DNA of 64,000 nucleotides from an uncultured Bacteroidia bacterium (GTDB lineage: Bacteria; Bacteroidota; Bacteroidia; Bacteroidales; F082). The DNA is taken from the NCBI GenBank assembly GCA_902801625.1, contig CADCJI010000015.1, forward strand, positions 13,315 through 77,314, given 5' to 3'. The notes under the pieces are model-generated. The model did no database searches, was not told the origin of the DNA, and saw only the letters and a program-made list of their open reading frames with translations. The position numbers and the translations under genes were made by a program. Numbering within the stretch: position 1 is the first letter of the stretch; each line of letters begins with the position of its first letter. Positions 25,949 through 34,631 of this stretch are shown piece by piece.

Positions 25949-27166
25949 TCACAGAAAACTAATTTTACTTCCCGGCTTAATCTGTTCATAGAACATCAAA
26001 AGTCTCGCGATGATTTTGCGGTTATCGTAGGTCTCTTCCACCAATTTCCTTGCTGCCTGGCCAATTCGGACAGCGGTTTCGGGGTTTTCGTTGAGGCTGC
26101 GTATGGCCTCCACCATTTTAGCCTTGTTCTCAGCGATGATAATGTTGACGTCCTCATCATATTGAATGCCTTCTGCGCCCACACGTGTGGTGATGACGGT
26201 TTTGCCCAAAGCCATTGACTCTATGATTTTGATGCGGATGCCACTGCCCGAAAGCAGGGGGACGATAGCCACATCGTTGTTGCTGACAAACTCCTTGGCG
26301 TCAGGCACTTCGCCGATGACATCAATATGTGGGTCATTCAAAGTGGTGAGCCATTCGGGCATGGAACGGCCGGCCAAATGGTAGACGAAATTGGGCACTT
26401 TTTCCACGGTCTTGGGCAGCACCTCGTCGATGAACCAACGAATGCCTTCTTCGTTGGGCATCCAATTCATGGAGCCGATGTGGTAGAACTTAGGTTTGCC
26501 ATCAATCTCAGATTTGGGCGTAAACTGCTCGGGATATACACCATACGGAATGTCGATGATGGGTTTGGAACAGTATTTCCTGAAAAAAGCGGCATCCTTG
26601 CGTGTGATGGCGGCGATGCCGTCGACGGTCTCAAGGGTAGACAACTCATACTCCTTCAAGGTTTTGGCCAAGTGATTGATATACCATCGTTTGGCGAAGA
26701 ACTTTGTCTCTTTGGCGATGCGTTCCCAGATTTTGTGTTCTACATTGTGGGCGCGCAACACGATCATCGCCTTGCTGTGTTTGCGGATGGTCTCCACATA
26801 AGGAGCCATGTAGAGCATTTCCAGCTGAACCACATCAAACTGTTCTTTTTCAAGTACTTCTGTCAATTTGTCCTTAAACTCCTTGGAGATGAAACGCTCA
26901 ACATGGTAGGATTTTTTGGTAAACAGATTTAGAAAGGCGTTCAAGGGGTTGACTGTCAGGTCGACATCGATGAGTTCGATTCCGGTTTTTTTCTTGTAGT
27001 CTTCGGGGATGTCGCTTTCTTTGACATGGTATTTCTCACTGTTGATTGCCAGTATCTTGACATGATGCCCTGCTTCGAGGAGTCCGCTGATGATGCTATT
27101 CATCGCCATAGGACCGCCTTCGGAGGCTGGGTAGGGAGGCTTGTTGCAGAGTAGAAGTATCTTCAT
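25949..27166 (-). CDS. GT4-type glycosyltransferase
   Basis: This 405-residue protein is counted from the ATG at 27166. The frame stays open 19 codons further, but those codons come from the AAC-rich leader. The N-terminus MKILLLCNKPPYPASEGGPM and the C-terminal GSGIRIKIIESMALGKTVIT motif (conserved Glu) define a GT-B retaining transferase. The middle carries LRAHNVEHKIWERIA, a motif common in GT4 enzymes of Bacteroidota polysaccharide pathways. It precedes the second glycosyltransferase on the same strand. The sugar specificity is unknown. Confidence 0.85.
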   Translation of the reverse strand: MKILLLCNKPPYPASEGGPMAMNSIISGLLEAGHHVKILAINSEKYHVKESDIPEDYKKKTGIELIDVDLTVNPLNAFLNLFTKKSYHVERFISKEFKDKLTEVLEKEQFDVVQLEMLYMAPYVETIRKHSKAMIVLRAHNVEHKIWERIAKETKFFAKRWYINHLAKTLKEYELSTLETVDGIAAITRKDAAFFRKYCSKPIIDIPYGVYPEQFTPKSEIDGKPKFYHIGSMNWMPNEEGIRWFIDEVLPKTVEKVPNFVYHLAGRSMPEWLTTLNDPHIDVIGEVPDAKEFVSNNDVAIVPLLSGSGIRIKIIESMALGKTVITTRVGAEGIQYDEDVNIIIAENKAKMVEAIRSLNENPETAVRIGQAARKLVEETYDNRKIIARLLMFYEQIKPGSKISFL

Positions 27167-27204
27167 GTTTAATCGTTGATCGTTGAATCGTTTAGTTGTT
27201 GATC
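27167..27204 (-). other. AAC-rich repetitive 5' leader
   Basis: The minus strand reads as repeated ACGATTCAACG/ATCAACG units ending right at the ATG. Similar leaders precede ackA (31639-31680) and pta (32818-32866). Confidence 0.5.
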
Positions 27205-27230
27205 TGTAGGGCTGTCGTACCACGGCAGCC
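27205..27230. repeat. Family D element, half copy
   Basis: It matches the left arm of the element at 22138 (GTAGGGCTGTCGTACCACGG and onward to CAGCC). The right arm is missing. It lies eight bases past the LptF/G stop codon. Confidence 0.6.
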
Positions 27231-27238
27231 AGGAAGTA

Positions 27239-28717
27239 TTATTTTTGCAGTTCAACCTCGGTTTTATCACCTTTTTTGAACAGTCTTTTAAAGAATTTCT
27301 TCCAGCTGTCGCCGTCGAAGAGGGCGGCATCGGTGGTAGCCTTGAAGGTGAAGAAGAGTCCGACAGGCAACAGCACAAGTGATGAGAACCACACCCCAAG
27401 GAACATGTTGAGGTCGCCGAAAACAGCCATGCGCTCCGCGATGGTGGAAATGAGATGGTAGATGATGAAGAACACCACGGAGATGACCACAGGCAGTCCC
27501 AGTCCGCCCTTGCGGATGATGCTGCCCAATGGTGCCCCAATGAAGAAGAAGATCAGGCAGGCGATGCTCAGCGTGAACTTCTTGTGCCATTCCTTCTTGT
27601 GCTTGTTGATGTTCTCGGTTTGCGATTTGAAGTCAATTTTATTGAAAGCGGCATTGTCTTTGGCGTTTTGCGCACTTGCGTAGGCCAAATTGACGATGTC
27701 GGAGCGTGCCTCGCCCTCGTAACGGTCGAGCAGCGGCCAACTCAGTGGGATGCAGGTGTCGGCAGTGATACTGTCGGGAATGGGTCGTGCATTTCGCTTG
27801 GGTGGGAGGTCTGTGTGTAGGCTGTTATAATTGTTCCAGCGCCGCGCGAAGCCTTGCGCGAAAGCCTCTTGCTTGCCAGCAAAACGGTGTTGGAGCGAGT
27901 CAAGCGAAGTGGAGAGTTGGCGGATGTTCATCATTTGCTGGTACGATTTGTACATGTCTTCATCCGAGCGGGTCATGTCGAAAGAAGCCAAACTGAATTT
28001 GAGTTGTTCTTGTTTGAACGACATGCGCTCGAAAGGACGTGTTTCCTTATAGTTGTCGGGAGTGAGGTCAGTGTAGTTGTAGCCGTTGTATAAGGTAAAG
28101 ATGATGTTGCGCTGGTTGGGACTCATCGACATCATACCCGAGTCAGCAGAGATGATTTTGGTGTTGCCCTGACGGTCGGTATGGTCATAGATTTTTACAC
28201 CATAGATATGGCTACCGTCCTTGCCTTTTTTCTCCACATAGATGACATAATTGTCGATGTCCTTGTAAAACACCCCTTCCTTGATATTGAAGGCCAGTTT
28301 CTGCCGTTGTACGTCAGTGAGCAAAGTGCGCCATTTGAGGGTGGCGATAGGGATGATACTGTTGGATATGAAGAAAGCCAATACACTGATAATCAAAGAG
28401 AAATTCAATAATGGTCGCATCACTTTCCACATGGAGATGCCGGAAGCTTTCATGGCCACCAGCTCATAGTGCTCGCCAAGGTTGCCGAAACACATCAGCA
28501 AGGCCAGCAGCAAGGCCAAAGGCAATGACATAGGAATGGCCGTGATGGAAGTATAAAACAAAAGCTCAGCCAGTATTTTGATTTCCAAACCTTTCCCAAC
28601 CAAATCGTCGACATAGAGCCATACGAATTGCATCACCCACACAAACACCACGATGAAGAAGGTGAGGAAAAAGGTGCCCAAAAATGATTTGGTGATATAC
28701 TGGTAGAGTTTCTTCAT
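27239..28717 (-). CDS. LptF/LptG family permease (YjgP/YjgQ)
   Basis: This inner-membrane component of the Lpt ABC exporter extracts LPS towards the outer membrane. The protein has 492 residues from the ATG at 28717; 12 upstream in-frame codons precede it but are unlikely to be used because the -7 box starts at 28733. There are three hydrophobic segments near the N-terminus (FLGTFFLTFFIVVFVWVMQF, then two more), a long periplasmic beta-rich domain, and three C-terminal segments (LSIACLIFFFIGAPLGSIIRKGGLG is the family motif). Whether it is the F or G paralogue cannot be decided. Bacteroidota versions commonly have this longer periplasmic domain. Confidence 0.88.
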   Translation of the reverse strand: MKKLYQYITKSFLGTFFLTFFIVVFVWVMQFVWLYVDDLVGKGLEIKILAELLFYTSITAIPMSLPLALLLALLMCFGNLGEHYELVAMKASGISMWKVMRPLLNFSLIISVLAFFISNSIIPIATLKWRTLLTDVQRQKLAFNIKEGVFYKDIDNYVIYVEKKGKDGSHIYGVKIYDHTDRQGNTKIISADSGMMSMSPNQRNIIFTLYNGYNYTDLTPDNYKETRPFERMSFKQEQLKFSLASFDMTRSDEDMYKSYQQMMNIRQLSTSLDSLQHRFAGKQEAFAQGFARRWNNYNSLHTDLPPKRNARPIPDSITADTCIPLSWPLLDRYEGEARSDIVNLAYASAQNAKDNAAFNKIDFKSQTENINKHKKEWHKKFTLSIACLIFFFIGAPLGSIIRKGGLGLPVVISVVFFIIYHLISTIAERMAVFGDLNMFLGVWFSSLVLLPVGLFFTFKATTDAALFDGDSWKKFFKRLFKKGDKTEVELQK

Positions 28718-28732
28718 TTTAAATAAAACGCT

Positions 28733-28741
28733 GCAAAGGTA
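28733..28741 (-). promoter_or_regulatory. -7 box of the LptF/G gene
   Basis: TACCTTTGC on the minus strand, 16 bases before the ATG. It is divergent with the box at 28782. Confidence 0.6.
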
Positions 28742-28781
28742 GAAAAATTTCACCCTTTGAAGAGAGCATGGGGTATTTTTC

Positions 28782-28790
28782 TATATTTGC
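28782..28790 (+). promoter_or_regulatory. -7 box of the PAS protein gene
   Basis: TATATTTGC, 19 bases before the ATG at 28809. Confidence 0.65.
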
Positions 28791-28808
28791 AGCAAAAATA
28801 CACGCATT

Positions 28809-29144
28809 ATGAACCAACTTGATTATTTGAAAGGGCTTAACATAGCTATTACCATCAGCGCCAAAGACGGCGAAATCCTTTACCAAAACGACAGCAGCAT
28901 TGAAGTGAACGGCGACGCCCGTGGCCGCGACCTGATGAAATGCCACAATGAGCGTTCGCAGCAAATCATCCGCCATCTTTTGGATGATGCCGCAACGAAT
29001 GTCTACACGATTTCGAAGAAAGGCAAAAAGAAACTCATCTACCAAACACCTTGGTATGAAGATGATGAAAAAAAGGTCGTAGGTGGACTCATAGAGTTTT
29101 CCATCATCCTTCCTGATGAGATGCCGCATTATGACCGTGGCTAA
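28809..29144 (+). CDS. Small PAS-domain protein
   Basis: This 111-residue cytoplasmic protein consists of a single PAS-like fold. LNIAITISAKDGEILYQND is the first strands, LMKCHNERSQQIIRHLL a helix with the CHN motif seen in DUF438-type PAS domains, and KKLIYQTPWYEDDEKKVVGG the final sheet. No output domain is attached, so it may sense a small ligand or a redox state and act through a partner. The partner is not visible here. It is a monocistronic gene with its own promoter. Confidence 0.7.
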   Translation: MNQLDYLKGLNIAITISAKDGEILYQNDSSIEVNGDARGRDLMKCHNERSQQIIRHLLDDAATNVYTISKKGKKKLIYQTPWYEDDEKKVVGGLIEFSIILPDEMPHYDRG

Positions 29145-29216
29145 CCTGTCGAGGTGTAGTGACTTTGTCTTTTGAACAACCCAACCTGAATACCAATAAC
29201 TAAAACACTAAACACC

Positions 29217-30377
29217 ATGAAAAAGACTTTCATTTTATTATTTATGGTTCTTTCGTTTTTCGGAGCGAAGGCCAACGACGGTGTGTTCTATGCCCAAGGT
29301 AACCATCTGATTCCCATTACGGAAACTGACATTAGTGTGAAGAAGGAAGTGCTGACCATCAACAAAGTGGGAGAGGTTATCAAAGTTACCGTTTATTACG
29401 AGTTTTTTAATCCAGTGAAAGCCAAAGATTTGCTCGTTGGCTTCGAGGCACCGCCACCTTATCCCTATGAGGAGGATTATATGGCCGTGTTTCCCGAGCA
29501 GCCTCACATGAGCAACTTCAAAGTTGTCATCAATGGCGAGGCTTTGAATTATCAAATTGCTCATGTCTCAAGCGGTTATTATGATGGAGAGAGAGATGAA
29601 TGGGTCATTCCTGATTATTATTACAATGGCAAGATACAAGGTTGGTCGCGCAAACAGTGTGAAGACTCTCTCAAGGCTCGCGATTATTTCGATATGCCTT
29701 TCACTTATGTCTATCATTTCAACGCGCATTTCCGTGAAGGCTTAAACATTATTCAGCACACCTATGATTTTGACGTTTCAGGGTCAGTAGGCGAGGAGTA
29801 TTGTTTTCCATACGTGCTCACAGCTGCCAACCGTTGGGCCAACCATCAGATAGACGATTTCACATTGAACATCAATATGGGTGATCTTGAGTCGTTTACC
29901 ATTGATCCGACGTTCTATGATAATCTCAATGAATGGAGTTTTGATGGAGTTGGAAGGAAAAATGCAGTTCAACTGGAATATGGCGAGCCAACCTATATGT
30001 TCCATGTGCAAAAGGGTGGTTTGACATTCCACAAAAACAATTTTCATCCCAACGGCGAACTCAATATCAGCAAGCCTTATGTAGCCATGTTTTTTATGTG
30101 GAGTGATAATAAGGATGCCAAACATCTTATGGAAGTTGTTGGCCAACAATATGCCAACTTGTCACCTCTTCTTGGAGAAGAGCTGAACTTGACTGCTGAG
30201 CAGAAACGTATCTTAAAAAACCTGCCTTTTGCCTATCGCGGTCATGTGTTCAAGGATAAAGGCTTGCGTCAGTTCTTCGAGTCAACCAAATGGTATGTGC
30301 CTGATCCAGAATACAAGGACGATATGAGTAAGATGAGCAAGGAGGAAAAAGAATGGATTCAGTACTGGTCTAAATGA
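29217..30377 (+). CDS. Secreted protein of unknown function
   Basis: This 386-residue protein has a clear signal peptide (MKKTFILLFMVLSFFGAKA). It begins with a beta-rich domain containing ETDISVKKEVLTINKVGEVI and YYEFFNPVKAKDLLVGFEAP, a pattern reminiscent of DUF4424-type exported proteins with an N-terminal beta-sandwich. A C-terminal helical part follows. It lacks a T9SS sorting domain and a lipobox, so it is probably periplasmic. No enzyme motif is seen. A strong hairpin terminator follows. Confidence 0.65.
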   Translation: MKKTFILLFMVLSFFGAKANDGVFYAQGNHLIPITETDISVKKEVLTINKVGEVIKVTVYYEFFNPVKAKDLLVGFEAPPPYPYEEDYMAVFPEQPHMSNFKVVINGEALNYQIAHVSSGYYDGERDEWVIPDYYYNGKIQGWSRKQCEDSLKARDYFDMPFTYVYHFNAHFREGLNIIQHTYDFDVSGSVGEEYCFPYVLTAANRWANHQIDDFTLNINMGDLESFTIDPTFYDNLNEWSFDGVGRKNAVQLEYGEPTYMFHVQKGGLTFHKNNFHPNGELNISKPYVAMFFMWSDNKDAKHLMEVVGQQYANLSPLLGEELNLTAEQKRILKNLPFAYRGHVFKDKGLRQFFESTKWYVPDPEYKDDMSKMSKEEKEWIQYWSK

Positions 30378-30380
30378 AAA

Positions 30381-30413
30381 AAATGGGAGCGAAAAAAAAC
30401 TTCGCTCCCATTT
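30381..30413. terminator. Bidirectional terminator between the 29217 gene and ackA
   Basis: AAATGGGAGCG and CGCTCCCATTT form a perfect stem flanked by A and T runs on both sides. It serves the plus-strand secreted protein gene and the convergent minus-strand ackA. Confidence 0.85.
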
Positions 30414-30432
30414 TTTTATAAAGTGTTGAAAA

Positions 30433-31638
30433 TTACTTTGTCACCAAGTTATAGGTGTCCTGGGCGATGACGAACTCTTCATCGGTAGGATACACCACCA
30501 CTGTGACTTTCGAGTTGGGCGTGGAGATGACACCAGCGTCGCCGATGATTTCCTTATTCATGGCAGCGTCGAATTCGATGCCGAGGCCTTCCATGTTCTC
30601 GAGGATGGCTTCACGCATGAACCATGCGTTCTCACCGATGCCGCCAGTCATCACGATGACGTCGGCACCGTTCATTACGGCCATGTAGGCTCCGATGTAT
30701 TTCTTCACGCGGTGAGCGAACATGTTGAAAGCGTAGGTGCAGCGTTCGTCGCCTTCTTCCTTGGCGGCGCGCACGTCACGCATGTCTTGTTTGCCGCCCG
30801 TGATGCCCACGAGGCCTGACTTCTTGTTTACCAAAGTGTTCATCTCCTTGGTTGTGTAGCCTTCCTTGTCCATGATGTACATGAAAGCACCCACATCGAG
30901 GTCACCGGTACGGCTGCCCATCACGAGGCCTTCAACGGGAGTGAAGCCCATGGAGGTCTCCACCGACTTGCCGTATTCGACCGCGGCGATGGAGGCACCA
31001 CTGCCGAGGTGACAGGTCACGATCTTCGACTGTTTCCAGTCCTTGCCCACGAAAGTGGCAGCTTTTTCGGCCACGTACTTATGGCTAGTGCCATGGAAGC
31101 CGTAACGGCGCACGCGATACTTCTCATAGTATTCGTAAGGCACGGCATAGAGATATGCCTCGGGTGGCATGGTGCTGTGGAACGAGGTGTCGAACACGGC
31201 AGCCATCGGGATGCCGGGGAGTACTTCTTCCATGGCGTGGATGCCTTGCAAGCTGCCTGGGTTGTGCAGCGGGGCGAGGTCGGTGAGGGATTGGATACCT
31301 TCAATGACCTTCTTGTCGATAAGGACGCTCTTGGGGAACAATTCGCCTCCGTGGGCCACGCGGTGACCGACAGCGTCGATTTCCTTCAGGTCTTTGATGA
31401 CACCCATTTTCGGGTCAACCAAAGCCTTCAACACCAACTTGATGCCTTCGGTGTGGTTCGGGATGGGAAGTTGCTCGTAGTACTTCTCACCGTTGTATTT
31501 GTGGGTGAATTCGCCCATTTCGAGGCCGATGCGCTCCAGCAGACCTTTGGCCAGTAGGTGCGATGAATTGGCGTTTTCCATTTCCAGCAATTGGTATTTG
31601 ATGGAGGAGCTGCCGCAGTTTAAGACTAATATTTTCAT
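30433..31638 (-). CDS. ackA: Acetate kinase
   Basis: This enzyme converts acetyl phosphate and ADP to acetate and ATP, the substrate-level phosphorylation step of fermentation. The 401-residue protein starts at the ATG at 31638 with MKILVLNCGSSSIKYQ. The further 23 in-frame upstream codons lie in the repetitive leader and are not credible. Also visible are VGHRVAHGGE, FDTSFHSTMP (catalytic-loop region), RRYGFHGTSH, THLGSG-like CHLGSGASIAAV and GGIGENAWFMRE. It lies downstream of pta on the same strand, probably as a pta-ackA unit with an internal 165-base spacer. Confidence 0.95.
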   Translation of the reverse strand: MKILVLNCGSSSIKYQLLEMENANSSHLLAKGLLERIGLEMGEFTHKYNGEKYYEQLPIPNHTEGIKLVLKALVDPKMGVIKDLKEIDAVGHRVAHGGELFPKSVLIDKKVIEGIQSLTDLAPLHNPGSLQGIHAMEEVLPGIPMAAVFDTSFHSTMPPEAYLYAVPYEYYEKYRVRRYGFHGTSHKYVAEKAATFVGKDWKQSKIVTCHLGSGASIAAVEYGKSVETSMGFTPVEGLVMGSRTGDLDVGAFMYIMDKEGYTTKEMNTLVNKKSGLVGITGGKQDMRDVRAAKEEGDERCTYAFNMFAHRVKKYIGAYMAVMNGADVIVMTGGIGENAWFMREAILENMEGLGIEFDAAMNKEIIGDAGVISTPNSKVTVVVYPTDEEFVIAQDTYNLVTK

Positions 31639-31803
31639 GTTGAATTGTTGATTGTTTATTTGTTGAATTGTTGTTGTTGATTGGCCTGCGGCCAAGAAAT
31701 CTTTCAAAAATCAAAACAAAATCTATAATTATAGAAATCTGATTTTGAGATATTTTTAGAGATTTTTGAACGATTTTTTGCGAAGCAATCCCAAACATAT
31801 TCA
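31639..31803 (-). other. pta-ackA spacer with AAC-rich leader
   Basis: Nearest ackA the minus strand reads CAACAATTCAAC-type repeats up to the ATG. A perfect small palindrome TTGGCCTGCGGCCAA lies at 31681-31695. The remaining part is AT-rich without a recognisable -7 box, so ackA may be read through from pta. Confidence 0.45.
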
Positions 31804-32817
31804 TTATTTCTGTTTTTGAGCGATTGCTTGGTTACAGGTGATAGCGACCAGTTTGTACACGTCATCGATTGAGCAGCCACGGCTGAGGTCGTTGCAGGGC
31901 TTGGCGAGGCCTTGCAGCACAGGACCGACGGCTTCGGCACCGGCTAGACGTTGGACAAGCTTGTAGGCGATGTTACCCACTTCGAGGCAGGGGAACACAA
32001 GGGTGTTGGCCTTGCCGGCGACAGGGCTACCTGGAGCCTTGCTCGAACCCACCGAGGGCACGATGGCGGCATCGGCTTGCAGTTCACCGTCGAGGACGAG
32101 GTCGGGACGACGTTCCTTGGCAATGCGAGTGGCTTCGATGACCTTATCTACGACTTCATGCTTGGCGCTGCCCTTGGTGGAGAAACTCAGGATGGCGGTG
32201 ATGGGGTCGATCTTGGCGATAGCCTTGGCGGTGTCGGCAGTGCAGATGGCGATTTCGGCCAATTGCTCAGCTGTCGGCATGGGTGTGACGGCACAGTCGG
32301 CGAAGACCATGCGGCCATTGGTGCCGTAAGGGCATCCTTCGGGCAAGAACATCGTGAAAGCACCGCTGACGCAGGTCACTCCAGGCACGGTCTTGATGAT
32401 CTGCAGGGCAGGACGGAGCATGTCGCCCGTGGTGCTACGGGCACCGCTGACGAGACCGTCGGCCTCACCAGCTTTGACCATCAGGATGCCGAGATACATG
32501 AAGTTTTGGGCCAAGTTGTCGGCTTGTTCTGGGGTCATGCCCTTGGCTTTACGGAGTTCGTAAAGCAAATCTGCATATTTCTGCTTGTCGGGGTTGTTCT
32601 TTGGGTCGATGATACGGGCCTTGCCGATGTTCTGGAGACCAAATTCTGCGGTCATCTCCTTGATCTTCTCGGCGGGACCGATGAGGATGATGTCGGCAAC
32701 ACCGTCAGCCAAAAGGCGGTCGGCGGCTTTCAGAGTACGGGGCTCGTCGCCCTCGGGGAGCACAATGCGCTGCTTGTTAGTTTGGGCATTGGCAATGATT
32801 TCTTGCATTAAATCCAT
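31804..32817 (-). CDS. pta: Phosphate acetyltransferase
   Basis: It interconverts acetyl-CoA and acetyl phosphate and feeds AckA. The 337-residue short form has only the catalytic PTA_PTB domain and lacks the DRTGG regulatory part of the long E. coli type. Visible motifs are RIVLPEGDEPRTLKAAD at the start, GLVSGARSTTGDMLRPALQI, FLPEGCPYGTNG, FADCAVTPMPTAEQLAEI and ALSFST-like AILSFSTKGSAKHE. The promoter is the TAACTTTGC box at 32878, followed by a leader of about 50 bases. Confidence 0.94.
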   Translation of the reverse strand: MDLMQEIIANAQTNKQRIVLPEGDEPRTLKAADRLLADGVADIILIGPAEKIKEMTAEFGLQNIGKARIIDPKNNPDKQKYADLLYELRKAKGMTPEQADNLAQNFMYLGILMVKAGEADGLVSGARSTTGDMLRPALQIIKTVPGVTCVSGAFTMFLPEGCPYGTNGRMVFADCAVTPMPTAEQLAEIAICTADTAKAIAKIDPITAILSFSTKGSAKHEVVDKVIEATRIAKERRPDLVLDGELQADAAIVPSVGSSKAPGSPVAGKANTLVFPCLEVGNIAYKLVQRLAGAEAVGPVLQGLAKPCNDLSRGCSIDDVYKLVAITCNQAIAQKQK

Positions 32818-32866
32818 ATTCAGTTGTTTAATTGTTGATTGATTATTGTTTAATTGTTGATTTCAA
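32818..32866 (-). other. AAC-rich repetitive 5' leader of pta
   Basis: The minus strand carries repeated AATCAACAATTAAAC units between the promoter and the ATG. The same style of leader precedes ackA and the 25949 glycosyltransferase. Confidence 0.5.
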
Positions 32867-32877
32867 AGATTAGACCT

Positions 32878-32886
32878 GCAAAGTTA
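32878..32886 (-). promoter_or_regulatory. -7 box of pta
   Basis: TAACTTTGC on the minus strand, 61 bases before the ATG. Confidence 0.6.
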
Positions 32887-32919
32887 GGAAAACTTTGCCT
32901 TGATTTGCAAATAATGCAT

Positions 32920-32928
32920 TATTTTTGC
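32920..32928 (+). promoter_or_regulatory. -7 box of the DUF4271-hemD-rnpA-yidD cluster
   Basis: TATTTTTGC, 23 bases before the ATG at 32951. Confidence 0.6.
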
Positions 32929-32950
32929 AGCGCAATTTTGAAAGAAATTC

Positions 32951-33772
32951 ATGCCACAGTACCCCGACATATTCTATCATCCCTTTGCGGAGACGACTCA
33001 AGCCGTTGACACAGTGCAGGCTGCCGATACCATCGCCTGCGATAGTGTGGTGCCGAGTTTTATCACATCGGGTTTTGATGGTACGCTGACCCCTTTGGTG
33101 CGCATGAGCTATGAGATCCTTCAAGGCTGGAATTTGGCCTTGTTGGGCGTATTGTTGTTACTCATCGTTCTCAACAAGCAACTCTATCCCCGCCAGTTCC
33201 GTCAGGTGCTGTCGGTGCCGGGTGGCGTGGCTCACACCAACCAGTTGTTGAGAGAGTGGAACCCTGTGCGCAGTTTTTTGTGTGTGTCGTTCACTATGGG
33301 ATACATCCTCCTTATGGCGCTCTTTGTGCAAAAGAGTTGTGTGGTGTTGTCGCATGATGTGTTGTCCTACAACAGTTGGTCGATGTTTTGGACCATTTGT
33401 GGTTGTATGACGGGTTGGGTGCTGCTCCGTTATCTGATGCTGCATCTTGTCAATTGGCTCTTCGAGACCCGCGACACAGTCGATCGGCAAATGTCGGTTC
33501 AGTTTTCCATATCAATTTTCACCCTCATCGTGATGATGCCAGTTGTGCTGCTTTTGATTTATAATCCAACAAAATATTTTGTTTGGATTGGCATTGGTTT
33601 ATTGGGATTGGCGGCCATTTTCAGGCTGGTTTTGGGCATTATTGAGACGAGAGTTGCAACAAAATTATCCGCGTTTTATATTTTTTTGTATCTTTGCGCC
33701 CTCGAAATCGCACCCGTTGCAACACTCGTGACCGCAGGCTGGCGATACTTTAGTCAGGGAACTGTTTTTTAA
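32951..33772 (+). CDS. DUF4271 integral membrane protein
   Basis: This 273-residue protein has an N-terminal soluble stretch and about six hydrophobic segments from residue 60 onward (LALLGVLLLLIVLNKQLY is the first). It matches the Bacteroidota-specific DUF4271 family, which is commonly found directly upstream of hemD as here. The biochemical role is unknown. The segment WNPVRSFLCVSFTMGYILL is typical. A -7-like sequence lies inside its 3' part (33689). Confidence 0.75.
   Translation: MPQYPDIFYHPFAETTQAVDTVQAADTIACDSVVPSFITSGFDGTLTPLVRMSYEILQGWNLALLGVLLLLIVLNKQLYPRQFRQVLSVPGGVAHTNQLLREWNPVRSFLCVSFTMGYILLMALFVQKSCVVLSHDVLSYNSWSMFWTICGCMTGWVLLRYLMLHLVNWLFETRDTVDRQMSVQFSISIFTLIVMMPVVLLLIYNPTKYFVWIGIGLLGLAAIFRLVLGIIETRVATKLSAFYIFLYLCALEIAPVATLVTAGWRYFSQGTVF
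33689..33697 (+). promoter_or_regulatory. Possible internal promoter for hemD
   Basis: TATCTTTGC lies inside the DUF4271 coding region, 142 bases before hemD. It is an exact copy of the best consensus in the window, but it codes for YLCA here and may be chance. Confidence 0.35.
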
Positions 33773-33838
33773 TGAGTTATACAACTCGGATGTGGGAGAA
33801 ATTGAGCATTTTTACGTTCATAAATAGAGTAGAAAGAG

Positions 33839-34603
33839 ATGAAGATTAAGTCAATCTTGGTGTCACAACCCAAGCCTGCCGACATTTCGAAGACACCCTT
33901 TGCCGACATGATGAAGAAATACGGTGTGAACTTCACTTTCGAGAAGTTCATCAAGCTCGATGATGTCACGGCAAGCGAACTTCGTCAAGAACATATCAAA
34001 CTTCCGGAATATACAGCCATCATTCTTACTAGCCGTAATGCCATCGACCATTTCTTTAGGGTGGCCAAGGAGATGCGTTATGCCGTTCCCGAAACACTGA
34101 AATATTTCTGCATCAACGAGTCGACAGCCTTTTACCTGCAACGCTATGTTCAGTATCGCAAGCGTAAGGTGTTCTATGGCAACCAGACCTTGAACGACCT
34201 CATCGACATCATGAAGAAGCATAAGGATGAGAAATACCTTTATTGCTGCTCCGATATCAGTTCCGACTCGACCATCGACCTGCTGACTGCCGCCAAGTTG
34301 AATTTCACCAAGGCGGTGATGTTCCGCACGGTGCCTGCCGATTTGAAGGATGTGGTGAAAATCAACGAATATGACATGTTGGTCTTCTTCAGCCCTGCCG
34401 GAATCCACTCGCTGAAAGAGAACTTCCCCGATTTCGAACAGAAAGAGGTCGCCATCGGCGGTTTTGGCGAGGCCACTTGCCAAGCCATCATTGATGCTGG
34501 CTTTGAACTCAATTTCCGTGCACCTACCCAGACGGCTCCTTCAATGACGATGGCCATTGAGGAATACATTGCTGCCGAGTACAAGAAGAGCAAGAAGAAA
34601 TAA
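33839..34603 (+). CDS. hemD: Uroporphyrinogen-III synthase
   Basis: This enzyme closes hydroxymethylbilane to uroporphyrinogen III in tetrapyrrole synthesis. The 254-residue protein is weakly conserved like all HemD proteins, but it shows the two-domain pattern with ILVSQPKPAD at the start, AIILTSRNAIDHFF in domain 1, YCCSDISSDSTIDLL at the second domain entry, and DMLVFFSPAGIHSLKENFP then AIGGFGEATCQAIIDAGF near the end. The position downstream of DUF4271 and upstream of rnpA agrees with other Bacteroidota. No other haem genes are nearby. Confidence 0.85.
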   Translation: MKIKSILVSQPKPADISKTPFADMMKKYGVNFTFEKFIKLDDVTASELRQEHIKLPEYTAIILTSRNAIDHFFRVAKEMRYAVPETLKYFCINESTAFYLQRYVQYRKRKVFYGNQTLNDLIDIMKKHKDEKYLYCCSDISSDSTIDLLTAAKLNFTKAVMFRTVPADLKDVVKINEYDMLVFFSPAGIHSLKENFPDFEQKEVAIGGFGEATCQAIIDAGFELNFRAPTQTAPSMTMAIEEYIAAEYKKSKKK

Positions 34604-34631
34604 ACACCTGTCTTCCAAAGCGTTTTAACCA

